This document shows positions 28,387 through 36,407 of a DNA stretch of 64,000 bases, piece after piece; position 1 is the stretch's first letter, and every line of letters begins with the position of its first letter. Both the position numbers and the translations under genes were made by a program. The stretch is from Brumimicrobium sp. (lineage in GTDB: Bacteria; Bacteroidota; Bacteroidia; Flavobacteriales_D; Crocinitomicaceae): NCBI GenBank assembly GCA_023957385.1, contig JAMLGZ010000001.1:558001-622000 (forward strand), given 5' to 3'. The notes under the pieces were generated by a model. It made no database searches. It saw only the letters and a list, made by a program, of their open reading frames with translations, and was not told the DNA's origin.

Positions 28387-30675
28387 TTGAAAGGGAGAAT
28401 AGGGTTTATTTTCATTGTTCTGTTTTTGATTCATACTTCATTGACATATAGTCAACGGGTGGGGGTTGTGTTGAGCGGTGGTGGAGCTGCTGGATTAGCA
28501 CATGTTGGTTTATTAAAAGCCTTAGAAGAAGCTCATATCCCTATTGATTATATCGTAGGCTCAAGTGCGGGAGCTTTAGTAGGTGCTATGTATGCATCCG
28601 GAATGTCTCCTATAGATATTGAAGAATACATACTTTCCGGAGCTTTTGAGAAATTAGTTTCAGGTAAACCAGCTAGAGAAGAGCGATTTTTTTTACGGGA
28701 GCGTTCAGAAGATGCTTCTATGTTTAGGTTTAGCTTTAGATTTGATAGTTTATTATATAATTCACTTCCTACTAACTATTTGACACCTGCTTTCTTGGAT
28801 TTTGAGATTTTACGACTTATTGGAGTTGTTGGAGCTTCAAAGGGAAATGATTTTGATTCCTTATTTGTACCTTTCCGTTGTGTTGCTTCGGATGTTTATA
28901 ATAAAAAATCCATACTTTTTAAGGATGGAGACCTCAATGAGGCGGTTAGGGCATCTATGACTTTCCCCTTTTTTGTGAACCCAATTCGTGTGGATGGTAA
29001 ATTGTTATTTGATGGTGGACTTTATAATAACTTCCCTTCAGATATCATGTATAGTGAATTCTCTTCGGATTATATTATAGGAAGTAATGTTTCAGGGAAT
29101 GACCCACCACCTAAAGAAGAAGACATTATTAGCCAAATAACTACACTTTTCTCACATCAAAGTGATTATGAAATACCTTGTGAGACTGGTATTATGATTG
29201 AACCTCAGATAGATATTGGGACATTTGAATTTTATCGAATGAGAGAAGCAATTAATGCAGGATATAACTCCACAAAAAAATACATAGATAGCATCCGTCA
29301 GTTTGTTCATAGAATTGAAGATACTCAAACTATAAATGCAAGAAGAGCATCTTTTAAAACAACTATTCCAGCTGTGTATATTACGGAAGTCAATGTACAA
29401 GGAGTAAATGCGAAGGATGTTTCCTTTGTAAAAGATAATTTTGTTCGTGACTCACTGAGGAAACCTATGCCATTTCATACCTTTGAGAAACGATATTTTC
29501 GTGCATATTCTACCGAACAAGTTAAATATATATATCCTACATTGAGAAAGGAGAAAGATTCTTTATACTCTTTACACCTCAAAGTTACCAAGCAAAAGCC
29601 ATTTACTATAAGTATTGGAGGGCATTTATCAACACGTCCTATTAATACAGGTTACATTGGACTTTCATATACCGATATAGGTAAAGGTGCCATTGGCGTT
29701 TTTGGAGAGGCTTATTTCGGGAAATTTTATACTTCCACCAAATTAAAAATAGATTATGATTTACCAACCTTATTTCCTCTTAGATTGAGTCCCTATTTTG
29801 TATTGAATAGATGGGATTTTTATGAAAATTCTACAACATTTTTTGCAACAGCCAAACCATCTTATGTAACACAAAACGAGATATATTATGGATTTTCTTT
29901 AGAGGCTGCTAACCAGCGAAATGGAAAGTATGGAATAGATTTCAGAAAGTTTAAAAATAAGGATCAATATTATCAAGTAGCCGACTTTAAAGATGGAGAC
30001 ACTTCTGATATAACATTCTTTCAAGGAGAATCCGTTCAACTGAGATATGAATTCAATACCCTAAATAGAAAACAATTTGCATCAGAAGGAGCTCTTTTAC
30101 GTGCAACCTTACGTTATATCCAAGGAAAAGAAATCAGTTTGTCTGGGAGTACAATTAAAACTCCTTACGATATCCGAAGATGGCATAATTGGGTGAATTT
30201 TTCTATTGAAGGTCAGAAATATTTTAATATGGCATCTTTCTTTAAAATTGGTATTTATGGAGAGTTGAATTTTAGTTCCAATGCCTTGTTTTCAAATTAT
30301 ATGGCATCTATTTTGAATACTTCGGATTTCTCTCCTATTCCTGATAGTAAGACCATATTTATGACAGAGTATCGCGCACCTCAATTCTTGGGTACAGGAT
30401 TAGATATAGTATTTAACTATAGAAAATCATTTGAATTTAGATTTTCTCCTTATTACTTCTTACCCCTTAGACAAATTGTGTCACCTAATGAGAATACCTT
30501 TGGATATTCAGATTTGATTGGAAATGGAATGATGATGGCTAGTTCATCCCTTATTTATCACTCTCCTTTTGGCCCTTTACGCTTAACTGCAAATTATTTC
30601 CCTATGCAAAAGCATCCATTTATTGTACAATTAAGTTTTGGCTACATAATCTTTAATAAACATTCAATTCGATAA
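28387..30675 (+). CDS. Patatin-like phospholipase with outer-membrane beta-barrel domain
   Basis: A 762-residue exported protein with a signal peptide (FIFIVLFLIHTSLTYSQ). The patatin domain (about 24-310) has the oxyanion loop GGGAAG (31-36), the nucleophile elbow GSSAG (58-62, Ser60) and the catalytic FDGG (Asp209), all intact. A linker (about 320-390) resembles a POTRA module (ITEVNVQGVNAKDVSFVKDN). The C-terminal half is a BamA/Omp85-like barrel with alternating aromatic strands (LRLTANYFPMQKHPFIVQLS near the end). This domain order is that of the PlpD type of autotransported lipase (Patatin-POTRA-barrel, type Vd). The start is TTG at 28387. Its lipid substrate is unknown. Confidence 0.93.
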   Translation: MKGRIGFIFIVLFLIHTSLTYSQRVGVVLSGGGAAGLAHVGLLKALEEAHIPIDYIVGSSAGALVGAMYASGMSPIDIEEYILSGAFEKLVSGKPAREERFFLRERSEDASMFRFSFRFDSLLYNSLPTNYLTPAFLDFEILRLIGVVGASKGNDFDSLFVPFRCVASDVYNKKSILFKDGDLNEAVRASMTFPFFVNPIRVDGKLLFDGGLYNNFPSDIMYSEFSSDYIIGSNVSGNDPPPKEEDIISQITTLFSHQSDYEIPCETGIMIEPQIDIGTFEFYRMREAINAGYNSTKKYIDSIRQFVHRIEDTQTINARRASFKTTIPAVYITEVNVQGVNAKDVSFVKDNFVRDSLRKPMPFHTFEKRYFRAYSTEQVKYIYPTLRKEKDSLYSLHLKVTKQKPFTISIGGHLSTRPINTGYIGLSYTDIGKGAIGVFGEAYFGKFYTSTKLKIDYDLPTLFPLRLSPYFVLNRWDFYENSTTFFATAKPSYVTQNEIYYGFSLEAANQRNGKYGIDFRKFKNKDQYYQVADFKDGDTSDITFFQGESVQLRYEFNTLNRKQFASEGALLRATLRYIQGKEISLSGSTIKTPYDIRRWHNWVNFSIEGQKYFNMASFFKIGIYGELNFSSNALFSNYMASILNTSDFSPIPDSKTIFMTEYRAPQFLGTGLDIVFNYRKSFEFRFSPYYFLPLRQIVSPNENTFGYSDLIGNGMMMASSSLIYHSPFGPLRLTANYFPMQKHPFIVQLSFGYIIFNKHSIR

Positions 30676-30704
30676 TGAACTATTAGTAATTAAACGTTGT
30701 TTAT

Positions 30705-30712
30705 TATCTTTG
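30705..30712 (+). promoter_or_regulatory. Putative -7 box for def
   Basis: TATCTTTG, 16 bases before the def ATG, matches TAnnTTTG; no well-spaced TTG. Confidence 0.45.
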
Positions 30713-30728
30713 TAAAAATTTCTAATAT

Positions 30729-31325
30729 ATGATATTACCTATTGTGGCGTATGGCGACCCAGTATTGAAAAAGGAAGGGGAGGAGATAAATAAAGATTAT
30801 AAAGGTCTAAAAGAATTGATTGAGAATATGTGGGAGACTATGTATAATGCAAGTGGTGTTGGATTAGCCGCCCCCCAAATAGGTAAATCAATTCGCTTAT
30901 TTATTGTAGATGCTTCTCCATTTGCAGATGACGACGATGAAGAAAACCCTGATCCGAAAGCAAAAGGATTGGAAAATTTTAAAAAAGTTTTTATAAACCC
31001 AATTATTGAGGAAGAAACAGGAGAGGAATGGGCCTTTCAAGAAGGTTGCTTATCTATTCCAACAATACGAGAAGATGTCTATCGGAAAGAGAAAATAACG
31101 ATCTCCTATTATGATGAGAATTTCAAACTGCATGAAGAAACATATGATGGCTATGCTGCACGTGTTATTCAACATGAATATGACCACATTGAGGGCGTAC
31201 TGTTTACAGACCATATTTCACCTTTGAAAAAGAAACTTTTGACTAAAAAACTGGTGAATATTTCCAAAGGAGATATAGATGTGAATTACAAAATGGTGTT
31301 TCCTTCACAAAAGAAAAAGAGATGA
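30729..31325 (+). CDS. def: Peptide deformylase
   Basis: A 198-residue metalloenzyme removing the formyl group from nascent N-terminal Met. All three motifs are present: GVGLAAPQIG (43-52), EGCLS (105-109, Cys107 metal ligand) and HEYDH (149-153, two His ligands and the catalytic Glu). An acidic insertion of about 15 residues (FADDDDEENPDPKAKG, about 65-80) lies between the first two motifs, seemingly longer than in E. coli Def but as in other Bacteroidota. The next lipoprotein gene starts at an ATGA overlap, so the two are co-translated. Confidence 0.97.
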   Translation: MILPIVAYGDPVLKKEGEEINKDYKGLKELIENMWETMYNASGVGLAAPQIGKSIRLFIVDASPFADDDDEENPDPKAKGLENFKKVFINPIIEEETGEEWAFQEGCLSIPTIREDVYRKEKITISYYDENFKLHEETYDGYAARVIQHEYDHIEGVLFTDHISPLKKKLLTKKLVNISKGDIDVNYKMVFPSQKKKR

Positions 31326-31879
31326 AATTTATATATCTTATAGGCATATCTTTATTTCTTTTTTCTTGTAATACTTCCTCTAAAGATATGAGTAAAGAGT
31401 ATTGGGAGGAATTGATTCAAAAAACAGATGATACTATCAAACTGGATTTCCAACAAGCTACGAAAAATCAGAATTTCCAGATAAATACTGCGCTTTATCA
31501 AAGAGCCATTGAGAGAAACTTAAATTTCTATCAGAGATTCCCAACAGATACTTTTTCTGAGGTGGCTTTAGATAAGGTAGCAGCACTCTTTCTACAAATA
31601 AATCAGGAAAGTGAGGCAGTTAAATGGAGAGATACTTTATTGATTAAATTCCCAAATACTAGAAATAGAATAGGTTTGCTTGAACTTCAGATGAATTACT
31701 ATGATTTTAACCAATATAATAAAGAAAAGATTAACTTTTACTTAGAACAATTACTCGCTAGTAAAGAACTTACGGAGGAGCAAAGGCAATCTTATGAATA
31801 CAGATTAAAACATATTGATTTGACTTTTGAAGAGCTCATTCTTTTACAATCTCAAGACGCTGAAGATTCTGTTAAATAA
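31322..31879 (+). CDS. Lipoprotein of unknown function with helical repeats
   Basis: A 185-residue protein with a lipoprotein signal (FLFSC, Cys16). The rest is alpha-helical with repeating aromatic/Leu pairs (ALYQRAIERNLNFYQRFPTD, SEVALDKVAALFLQINQESE, RIGLLELQMNYYDFNQYNKE) that look like TPR-type helix hairpins, as in small outer-membrane assembly or tol-pal accessory lipoproteins. Family not recognised. The start overlaps the def stop by 4 bases (ATGA), which points to a stable pairing. Likely attached to the inner face of the outer membrane (inference). Confidence 0.75.
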   Translation: MKFIYLIGISLFLFSCNTSSKDMSKEYWEELIQKTDDTIKLDFQQATKNQNFQINTALYQRAIERNLNFYQRFPTDTFSEVALDKVAALFLQINQESEAVKWRDTLLIKFPNTRNRIGLLELQMNYYDFNQYNKEKINFYLEQLLASKELTEEQRQSYEYRLKHIDLTFEELILLQSQDAEDSVK

Positions 31880-31936
31880 GTTTTTGTTAAGTTGTTAAAG
31901 GTTTGTTAAAAAAAAACAGGCACGATTTTTTCATTC

Positions 31937-31944
31937 TATATTTG
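31937..31944 (+). promoter_or_regulatory. Putative -7 box for the first DUF1573 gene
   Basis: TATATTTG, 23 bases before the chosen ATG at 31968. It places the transcription start near 31951, downstream of an alternative ATG at 31947, and so decides in favour of 31968. Confidence 0.5.
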
Positions 31945-31967
31945 AAATGAAATTAAAATATATTACC

Positions 31968-32435
31968 ATGAAAAAAATACTATTAAGTTTGAGTGTGTCA
32001 TTTGTAATGATGATGGGACTTAACACAATGTTTGCTCAAGAAACAACAAAAACTCCTGCAGTAGGAGAGAATGGAGCTAAAATCGTTTTTGAAAAAGAAG
32101 TTCATGATTATGGTACAATCAATCAGTATGCTGATGGTACTTGTGAATTCGTTTTCAAAAATACAGGAAATGAACCTTTAGTTATTTCTAATGCACAAGG
32201 ATCTTGCGGATGTACAGTTCCTGAATGGCCAAAAGAACCAATTGCTCCTGGAAAAACAGGTGTTATTAAAGTAAAATATGACACAAAAAGAGTTGGAGTT
32301 ATTGGAAAGAGCGTTACTTTACAATCTAATGCTATCAATGAGCCAACTAAAACAATCAGAATTAAAGGTAATGTGCTTGCAAAACCTTCTGGAGAAGCAC
32401 CAGTTAACAATAGTGGAGCTCCAGCTTCAAACTAG
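31968..32435 (+). CDS. DUF1573 domain protein, exported
   Basis: A 155-residue protein with a signal peptide (MMMGLNTMFAQ) and one DUF1573 immunoglobulin-like domain (VFKNTGNEPLVISNAQGSC, CGCTVPEWPKEPIAPGKTG, RIKGNVL). The C-G-C pair is the family mark. I use the ATG at 31968, since the ATG at 31947 would come before the predicted transcription start. Known DUF1573 proteins are periplasmic or outer-membrane in Bacteroidota, without a firm function. A second copy follows 4 bases later. Confidence 0.9.
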   Translation: MKKILLSLSVSFVMMMGLNTMFAQETTKTPAVGENGAKIVFEKEVHDYGTINQYADGTCEFVFKNTGNEPLVISNAQGSCGCTVPEWPKEPIAPGKTGVIKVKYDTKRVGVIGKSVTLQSNAINEPTKTIRIKGNVLAKPSGEAPVNNSGAPASN

Positions 32436-32439
32436 TTGA

Positions 32440-32817
32440 ATGATAAGATTAATTTTTAGTTTATTCATATTAAATTCCGCTTTTGGCTTTGCTCAAAAAG
32501 CGGAATTTAAGTTTTTAACCCCTACCATTCATGATTGGGGAAAAGTAAAAGAAGGAGGTATCTTAGAACATTATTTTGTTTTCCAAAATATTGGACAAGA
32601 ACCTTTAGTTATTAATGAAACTATGGTTGCTTGTCATTGTACTACTGTGAAATTTCCTACTTATCCAATTTTACCTCAAAAAACCGACTCTATCCTTGTG
32701 CAATTTGATACTAATAAAACGTATTATCGACAAAATAGAGCTATTATCATCAAGTCAAATACAAAAAAGAACGAAAAATTGGTGATTAAAACTTTTGTGA
32801 TTCCGAAAGAAGATTGA
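32440..32817 (+). CDS. DUF1573 domain protein, exported (second copy)
   Basis: A 125-residue protein with signal peptide (LIFSLFILNSAFGFAQ) and a DUF1573 domain (WGKVKEGGILEHYFVFQNIG, MVACHCTTVKFPTYPILPQK). The domain has C-H-C where the neighbour has C-G-C. It is shorter than the first copy and lacks its Ser/Ala-rich tail. Four bases separate the two genes, so they are almost certainly co-transcribed and may act as a pair. Function unknown. Confidence 0.88.
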   Translation: MIRLIFSLFILNSAFGFAQKAEFKFLTPTIHDWGKVKEGGILEHYFVFQNIGQEPLVINETMVACHCTTVKFPTYPILPQKTDSILVQFDTNKTYYRQNRAIIIKSNTKKNEKLVIKTFVIPKED

Positions 32818-32874
32818 TACATTATCCTCTTTTGAAATATGAATCTGCCTAAAGTAAAAAACCTATATATTTTA

Positions 32875-32903
32875 TTGTTTACCAAATAATTTATGTACAT
32901 TTG
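32875..32903 (+). promoter_or_regulatory. Promoter of prs
   Basis: TTG at 32875-32877, an 18-base spacer and TACATTTG at 32896-32903. It overlaps an upstream in-frame GTG at 32903, so translation must start at the ATG at 32924. Confidence 0.65.
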
Positions 32904-32923
32904 TGCCCTCAAAATATAAAAGG

Positions 32924-33862
32924 ATGTCAAACGGAGTTAAAATATTCGCAGGTAGAGTTTCTCACACATTTGGAGAAGCTGTTGCTAAAGAATTTGGAAC
33001 AACACTAGGAAGTGTAACGGTTGAAACTTTTAGTGACGGAGAAATTCAGACATCTTTTGAAGAAACCGTTAGGGGTCAAGATGTTTTTATAGTTCAATCA
33101 ACTATTCCGCCAACGGATAACATTATGGAATTACTACTTATGGTAGATGCTGCAAAACGTGCTTCTGCTAATAAGATTATTGCTGTGATTCCCTATTTTG
33201 GTTATGCTAGACAAGATAGAAAAGACAAGCCAAGAGTTGCAATTGGAGCAAAATTAGTTGCCAATATGTTAATGGCTGCAGGTGTAGATAGACTAATGAC
33301 TATGGACTTACATGCTGATCAGATTCAAGGTTTTTTTGAGTTTCCAGTTGACCATTTGTATGCTTCTACTGTTTTCTATCCTATTCTTAAGGATATGGCA
33401 GAGAGTGGGAATTTAATCATGGCAGCTCCTGATGTTGGGGGTGCAAAACGAGCCAATTCTTATGCAAAGAAATTAAACTTAGGTTTGGCTATTTGTCATA
33501 AACAACGTAAGAAAGCAAATGAAATTGCTGAAATGACAGTGATAGGAGATATTGAAGGGAAAGATGTTGTTTTAGTGGATGATATGATTGATACGGCTGG
33601 AACTTTAACCAAAGCAGCAGATCTATTTATGGAAAAAGGAGCCAAAAGCGTGAGAGCTTTTTGTACACACGCTGTATTATCTGGCCCAGCGTATGATCGT
33701 ATCAATGCATCAAAAATTACAGAACTTATTGTTACCGATACAATTCCTTTGAAACAGAAAAGTGACAAAATCAGAGTTGTGTCTGTAGCTCCGTTATTTG
33801 GAGATATTATTGAAAAACTTCAGAATAACCAATCAATTAGTAAACACTTTATAATATCATAA
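32924..33862 (+). CDS. prs: Ribose-phosphate pyrophosphokinase
   Basis: A 312-residue enzyme making PRPP from ribose-5-phosphate and ATP for purine, pyrimidine, His and Trp synthesis. Signatures: GRVSHTFGEAVAKEFG, FSDGEIQTSFEETVRGQDVF, YARQDRKDKPR (catalytic flexible loop), DLHADQIQGFF, and the PRPP loop VLVDDMIDTAGTL. ATG 32924 is used because the promoter box covers the alternative GTG. The L25 gene follows in 11 bases, the same neighbour pair as in many bacteria (prs-rplY). Confidence 0.97.
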   Translation: MSNGVKIFAGRVSHTFGEAVAKEFGTTLGSVTVETFSDGEIQTSFEETVRGQDVFIVQSTIPPTDNIMELLLMVDAAKRASANKIIAVIPYFGYARQDRKDKPRVAIGAKLVANMLMAAGVDRLMTMDLHADQIQGFFEFPVDHLYASTVFYPILKDMAESGNLIMAAPDVGGAKRANSYAKKLNLGLAICHKQRKKANEIAEMTVIGDIEGKDVVLVDDMIDTAGTLTKAADLFMEKGAKSVRAFCTHAVLSGPAYDRINASKITELIVTDTIPLKQKSDKIRVVSVAPLFGDIIEKLQNNQSISKHFIIS

Positions 33863-33873
33863 ATTAAATAAAA

Positions 33874-34503
33874 ATGAAAAAAGCACAGTTGAGCGGTTCG
33901 CTTAGAGCGAACGTAGGGAAAAAGGATGCTAAAGCTATCAGAGTAGCTGAGAGAGTTCCTTGTGTACTTTATGGATCAGGAGAACAAACTTACTTCTCAG
34001 TTCGTTCCATAGATGTAGAGAAAATCATATTTTCACCAGATGTATATCAAGTAGAATTGGATATTGATGGAACAAAAAAGAGAGCGATTGTTCAAGATAA
34101 GCAAATCCATCCATTAACAGATAAGCCAGTTCACGTTGACTTCCTTGAATTAGTAGATAATAAGAACATTAAGGTTGGTATTCCAATTAGAATTACAGGA
34201 CGTGCACGTGGAGTTATCAATGGTGGTAAAATGTACACTGTATTCCGTACAATGAAAGTTGAAGGTTTGCCAAATGACGTGCCTGCTGAGGTAGAAATCG
34301 ATGTTACAAACTTACGTATTGGTCAATCTATCCGTGTTAGAGACGTGAAGGTTCCAGGAGTTAAATTATTAAATGATGAAAATGCAGTTATAGTTTCAAT
34401 TAAAATGGCTCGTGGAGCTGTTGCAGATTCTCATGATGAGGCTGAGTCTAGTGAAGAAGCACCAGCTGCAACTGAAGCACCTGCAGAAGGAGCCGCAGAA
34501 TAA
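33874..34503 (+). CDS. rplY: 50S ribosomal protein L25/general stress protein Ctc
   Basis: A 209-residue L25 of the long (Ctc/TL5) type: the N-terminal 5S rRNA-binding domain (SGSLRANVGKKDAKAIR, RVPCVLYG), then the beta TL5-like domain (KDKQIHPLTDKPVHVDFLEL, VPAEVEIDVTNLRIGQSIRV). An acidic Glu/Ala tail of about 30 residues ends it. It belongs to the large ribosomal subunit. Co-transcribed with prs and closed by a strong terminator. Confidence 0.96.
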   Translation: MKKAQLSGSLRANVGKKDAKAIRVAERVPCVLYGSGEQTYFSVRSIDVEKIIFSPDVYQVELDIDGTKKRAIVQDKQIHPLTDKPVHVDFLELVDNKNIKVGIPIRITGRARGVINGGKMYTVFRTMKVEGLPNDVPAEVEIDVTNLRIGQSIRVRDVKVPGVKLLNDENAVIVSIKMARGAVADSHDEAESSEEAPAATEAPAEGAAE

Positions 34504-34527
34504 CAAGCTTAAAATTAATTTAGATAA

Positions 34528-34560
34528 GAGGCTGTTACAATTTGTGACAGCCTCTTTTTT
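34528..34560 (+). terminator. Rho-independent terminator of prs-rplY
   Basis: 13-bp stem AGAGGCTGTTACA / TGTGACAGCCTCT with one wobble pair, followed by six T. Confidence 0.92.
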
Positions 34561-34660
34561 ATACTTATTGGCTTTATTGACCCTCTTATTGAGGCATGAC
34601 AGGTAAACTTTATCTTTCATAAAACGTTATATTTATAAAATAACTTGACAGGTTTTTACG

Positions 34661-34668
34661 TAGATTTG
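34661..34668 (+). promoter_or_regulatory. Putative -7 box for gap
   Basis: TAGATTTG, 19 bases before the ATG. A TTG lies only 13 bases upstream (34645-34647), shorter than the usual spacing. Confidence 0.4.
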
Positions 34669-34687
34669 TTACTATAAATTTTAGACT

Positions 34688-35680
34688 ATGAAAAAGATTG
34701 GAGTGAATGGATTTGGTAGAATAGGTAGATATTTTACTCGAATGAGTTTGGAACAAAATGATATAGAAGTAGCAGTGGTTAATGATTTAGCAGATATTCA
34801 TACGCTAGCACATCTCTTAAAATATGATTCGGTACATCGTAAAATAAAATATAATTTTACGATACAAGGAGATACACTCACTTTTGAGAATGGAAGAAAG
34901 ATAGTTTTCACTCAATACAAAGATCCAAAAGAAATTCCATGGAAAAAACTGGGTGTAGATTATGTGTTGGAATCAACCGGAATTTTTCGCACAAAAGAAA
35001 CTGCATCCGCTCATTTCGTAGGTGGAGCTAAAAAAATAGTTTTGAGTGCTCCTGCTAAAGGTGATGGTTTTAAATCTATTGTAATTGGTGTTAATGAAAA
35101 TGAATTGACTGAAGCAGACACCTTGATTAGTAATGCTTCTTGTACAACTAACTCAGCTGCTCCGTTAGTTCGATTATTAAAGACTATGTGTACTATTGAC
35201 AGTGCATATATCACCACTGTTCATAGCTATACTTCCGATCAACGTTTACATGATGCTCCTCACAGTGATTTAAGAAGAGCACGCGCAGCTGCTGAATCTA
35301 TTGTGCCAACATCTACTGGAGCAGCCAAAGCGCTATCCAAAGTCTTTCCTGAATTAGAAGGGAAAATGGGAGGTTGTGGGATACGTGTTCCGGTAGCAGA
35401 TGGCTCTTTAACCGATATGACGTTTACTGTATCTGGAAATATTCCTACAGTAGAACAAATCAATGCTGAATTTAAGCGTGCTAGCGAGAATGAATTAAAA
35501 GGAATTCTTGAATATACTGAGGAACCTCTGGTTTCCGTAGATATTATAGGAAATCCTCATAGTTGTATTTTTGATAGTCAGCTTACTTCAGTTATAGGAA
35601 GACAAATAAAATTAGTTGGTTGGTATGATAACGAAGCGGGTTATTCCAATCGTTTAATTGACTTATTTAAAATCATTTAA
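34688..35680 (+). CDS. gap: Glyceraldehyde-3-phosphate dehydrogenase, type I
   Basis: A 330-residue NAD-dependent glycolytic enzyme. It has the NAD loop GVNGFGRIGR, VVNDLADIHTLAHLLKYDS, the catalytic SNASCTTNS (Cys152) and HSYTSDQRLHD with the catalytic His, then HSDLRRARAAAESIVPTSTG and WYDNEAGYSNRL. The Ser-Ala-Ala after CTTN replaces the common Cys-Leu-Ala, which I do not regard as inactivating. A CYTH gene follows 1 base after the stop. Confidence 0.96.
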   Translation: MKKIGVNGFGRIGRYFTRMSLEQNDIEVAVVNDLADIHTLAHLLKYDSVHRKIKYNFTIQGDTLTFENGRKIVFTQYKDPKEIPWKKLGVDYVLESTGIFRTKETASAHFVGGAKKIVLSAPAKGDGFKSIVIGVNENELTEADTLISNASCTTNSAAPLVRLLKTMCTIDSAYITTVHSYTSDQRLHDAPHSDLRRARAAAESIVPTSTGAAKALSKVFPELEGKMGGCGIRVPVADGSLTDMTFTVSGNIPTVEQINAEFKRASENELKGILEYTEEPLVSVDIIGNPHSCIFDSQLTSVIGRQIKLVGWYDNEAGYSNRLIDLFKII

Positions 35681-35681
35681 A

Positions 35682-36131
35682 TTGGGAGTAGAAATAGAGC
35701 GAAAATTCCTTGTACATAAGGAAAAATGGGAACAGATTAAACCTAAAGTGGGAAAACAAATCTCACAAGGATATTTAATGAATACACCTGAATTGGTCGT
35801 TCGCATACGTACGAAAGGAGATAAGGGATTTGTCACTATTAAAGGGCATTTAAATACTATTTCTCGGACGGAATATGAGTATGAAATTCCATATAATGAA
35901 GCAATGGAAATGCTCCAACAATATTGTCCAAAAAGGATAGAAAAAACACGATTTGAGATAAGAATGGGAAATCATCTTTGGGAAGTTGATGAATTTGTAC
36001 AACCCCTGACAGGACTTATCTTAGCCGAGATCGAATTACAAGATGAAATGGATCAGTTTGAAATCCCTGACTGGATTAAAGAGGAGGTAACACATTTGCC
36101 AGAATATTACAATGCTAATATGCTAAAATAA
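35682..36131 (+). CDS. CYTH domain protein
   Basis: A 149-residue protein with the N-terminal ExExK signature (GVEIERKFLV) and the basic/acidic tunnel residues of CYTH enzymes (VVRIRTKGDKGFVTIKG, EYEYEIPYNEAM, FEIRMGNHLWEVDEF, LAEIELQDE). Close in shape to YgiF/NE1496-type small proteins acting on triphosphates (tripolyphosphatase-like); substrate unproven. The start is TTG at 35682, 1 base after the gap stop, aligning with the usual Met before GVEIERKF. An alternative TTG at 35658 inside gap would add eight residues not expected in the family. Translation is probably coupled to gap. Confidence 0.9.
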   Translation: MGVEIERKFLVHKEKWEQIKPKVGKQISQGYLMNTPELVVRIRTKGDKGFVTIKGHLNTISRTEYEYEIPYNEAMEMLQQYCPKRIEKTRFEIRMGNHLWEVDEFVQPLTGLILAEIELQDEMDQFEIPDWIKEEVTHLPEYYNANMLK

Positions 36132-36142
36132 TTTATTAGTTT

Positions 36143-36157
36143 ACCCGTTGTGCATTT
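36143..36157 (-). repeat. Short dispersed repeat, copy A
   Basis: ACCCGTTGTGCATTT; its complement AAATGCACAACGGGT matches copy B (36383-36397) at 14 of 15 bases, in opposite orientation. A and B flank the palindromic element between them. Confidence 0.6.
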
Positions 36158-36180
36158 AGCTAAAATGCATGATATCATCT

Positions 36181-36305
36181 TAGACCCCGACACTCTTTCG
36201 TCCGTCGGGGTGACAATACATAGAGAGGGTAAAGCGGTCGGCTTTGCCGACCGATAGTAGCCCCCAACAATTGTCACCCCGAGAACCTTGGTTGCTCGGG
36301 GTCTA
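36181..36305. repeat. Nested palindromic intergenic element
   Basis: 125 bases with perfect 10-bp ends (TAGACCCCGA and its complement). Inside are three hairpins: ACCCCGA/TCGGGGT (36184-36211), CGGTCGGC/GCCGACCG with a TTT loop (36235-36253) and ACCCCGAG/CTCGGGGT (36276-36302). A second perfect pairing, 13 bp, links 36205-36217 with 36270-36282, so the ends can pair either locally or across the element. It is GC-rich in AT-rich surroundings and sits between convergent genes. Could be a REP-like unit or a non-autonomous mobile element. Confidence 0.85.
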
Positions 36306-36312
36306 TTTTTTT
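36276..36312 (+). terminator. Terminator formed by the right hairpin of the element
   Basis: Stem ACCCCGAG / CTCGGGGT, loop of 11 bases, then CTA and seven T. It can end transcripts from gap and the CYTH gene. Confidence 0.65.
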
Positions 36313-36382
36313 AAATAATTTCTATTTTCTTACATCCTCGCAGAGTAAACACAATCCATATATAGTAGAGATTATTTTTTGT

Positions 36383-36403
36383 AAATGCACAATGGGTTAT
36401 TAG
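36383..36403 (+). repeat. Short dispersed repeat, copy B
   Basis: AAATGCACAATGGGTTATTAG; 18 of 21 bases match copy C at 62151-62171. It lies just beyond the stop of the DUF4296 gene. Confidence 0.6.
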
Positions 36404-36407
36404 TTTA

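Noticed and set aside
35658-35681. Start of the CYTH protein inside gap
   Set aside because: The ExExK signature normally follows the Met within a few residues, which fits the TTG at 35682.
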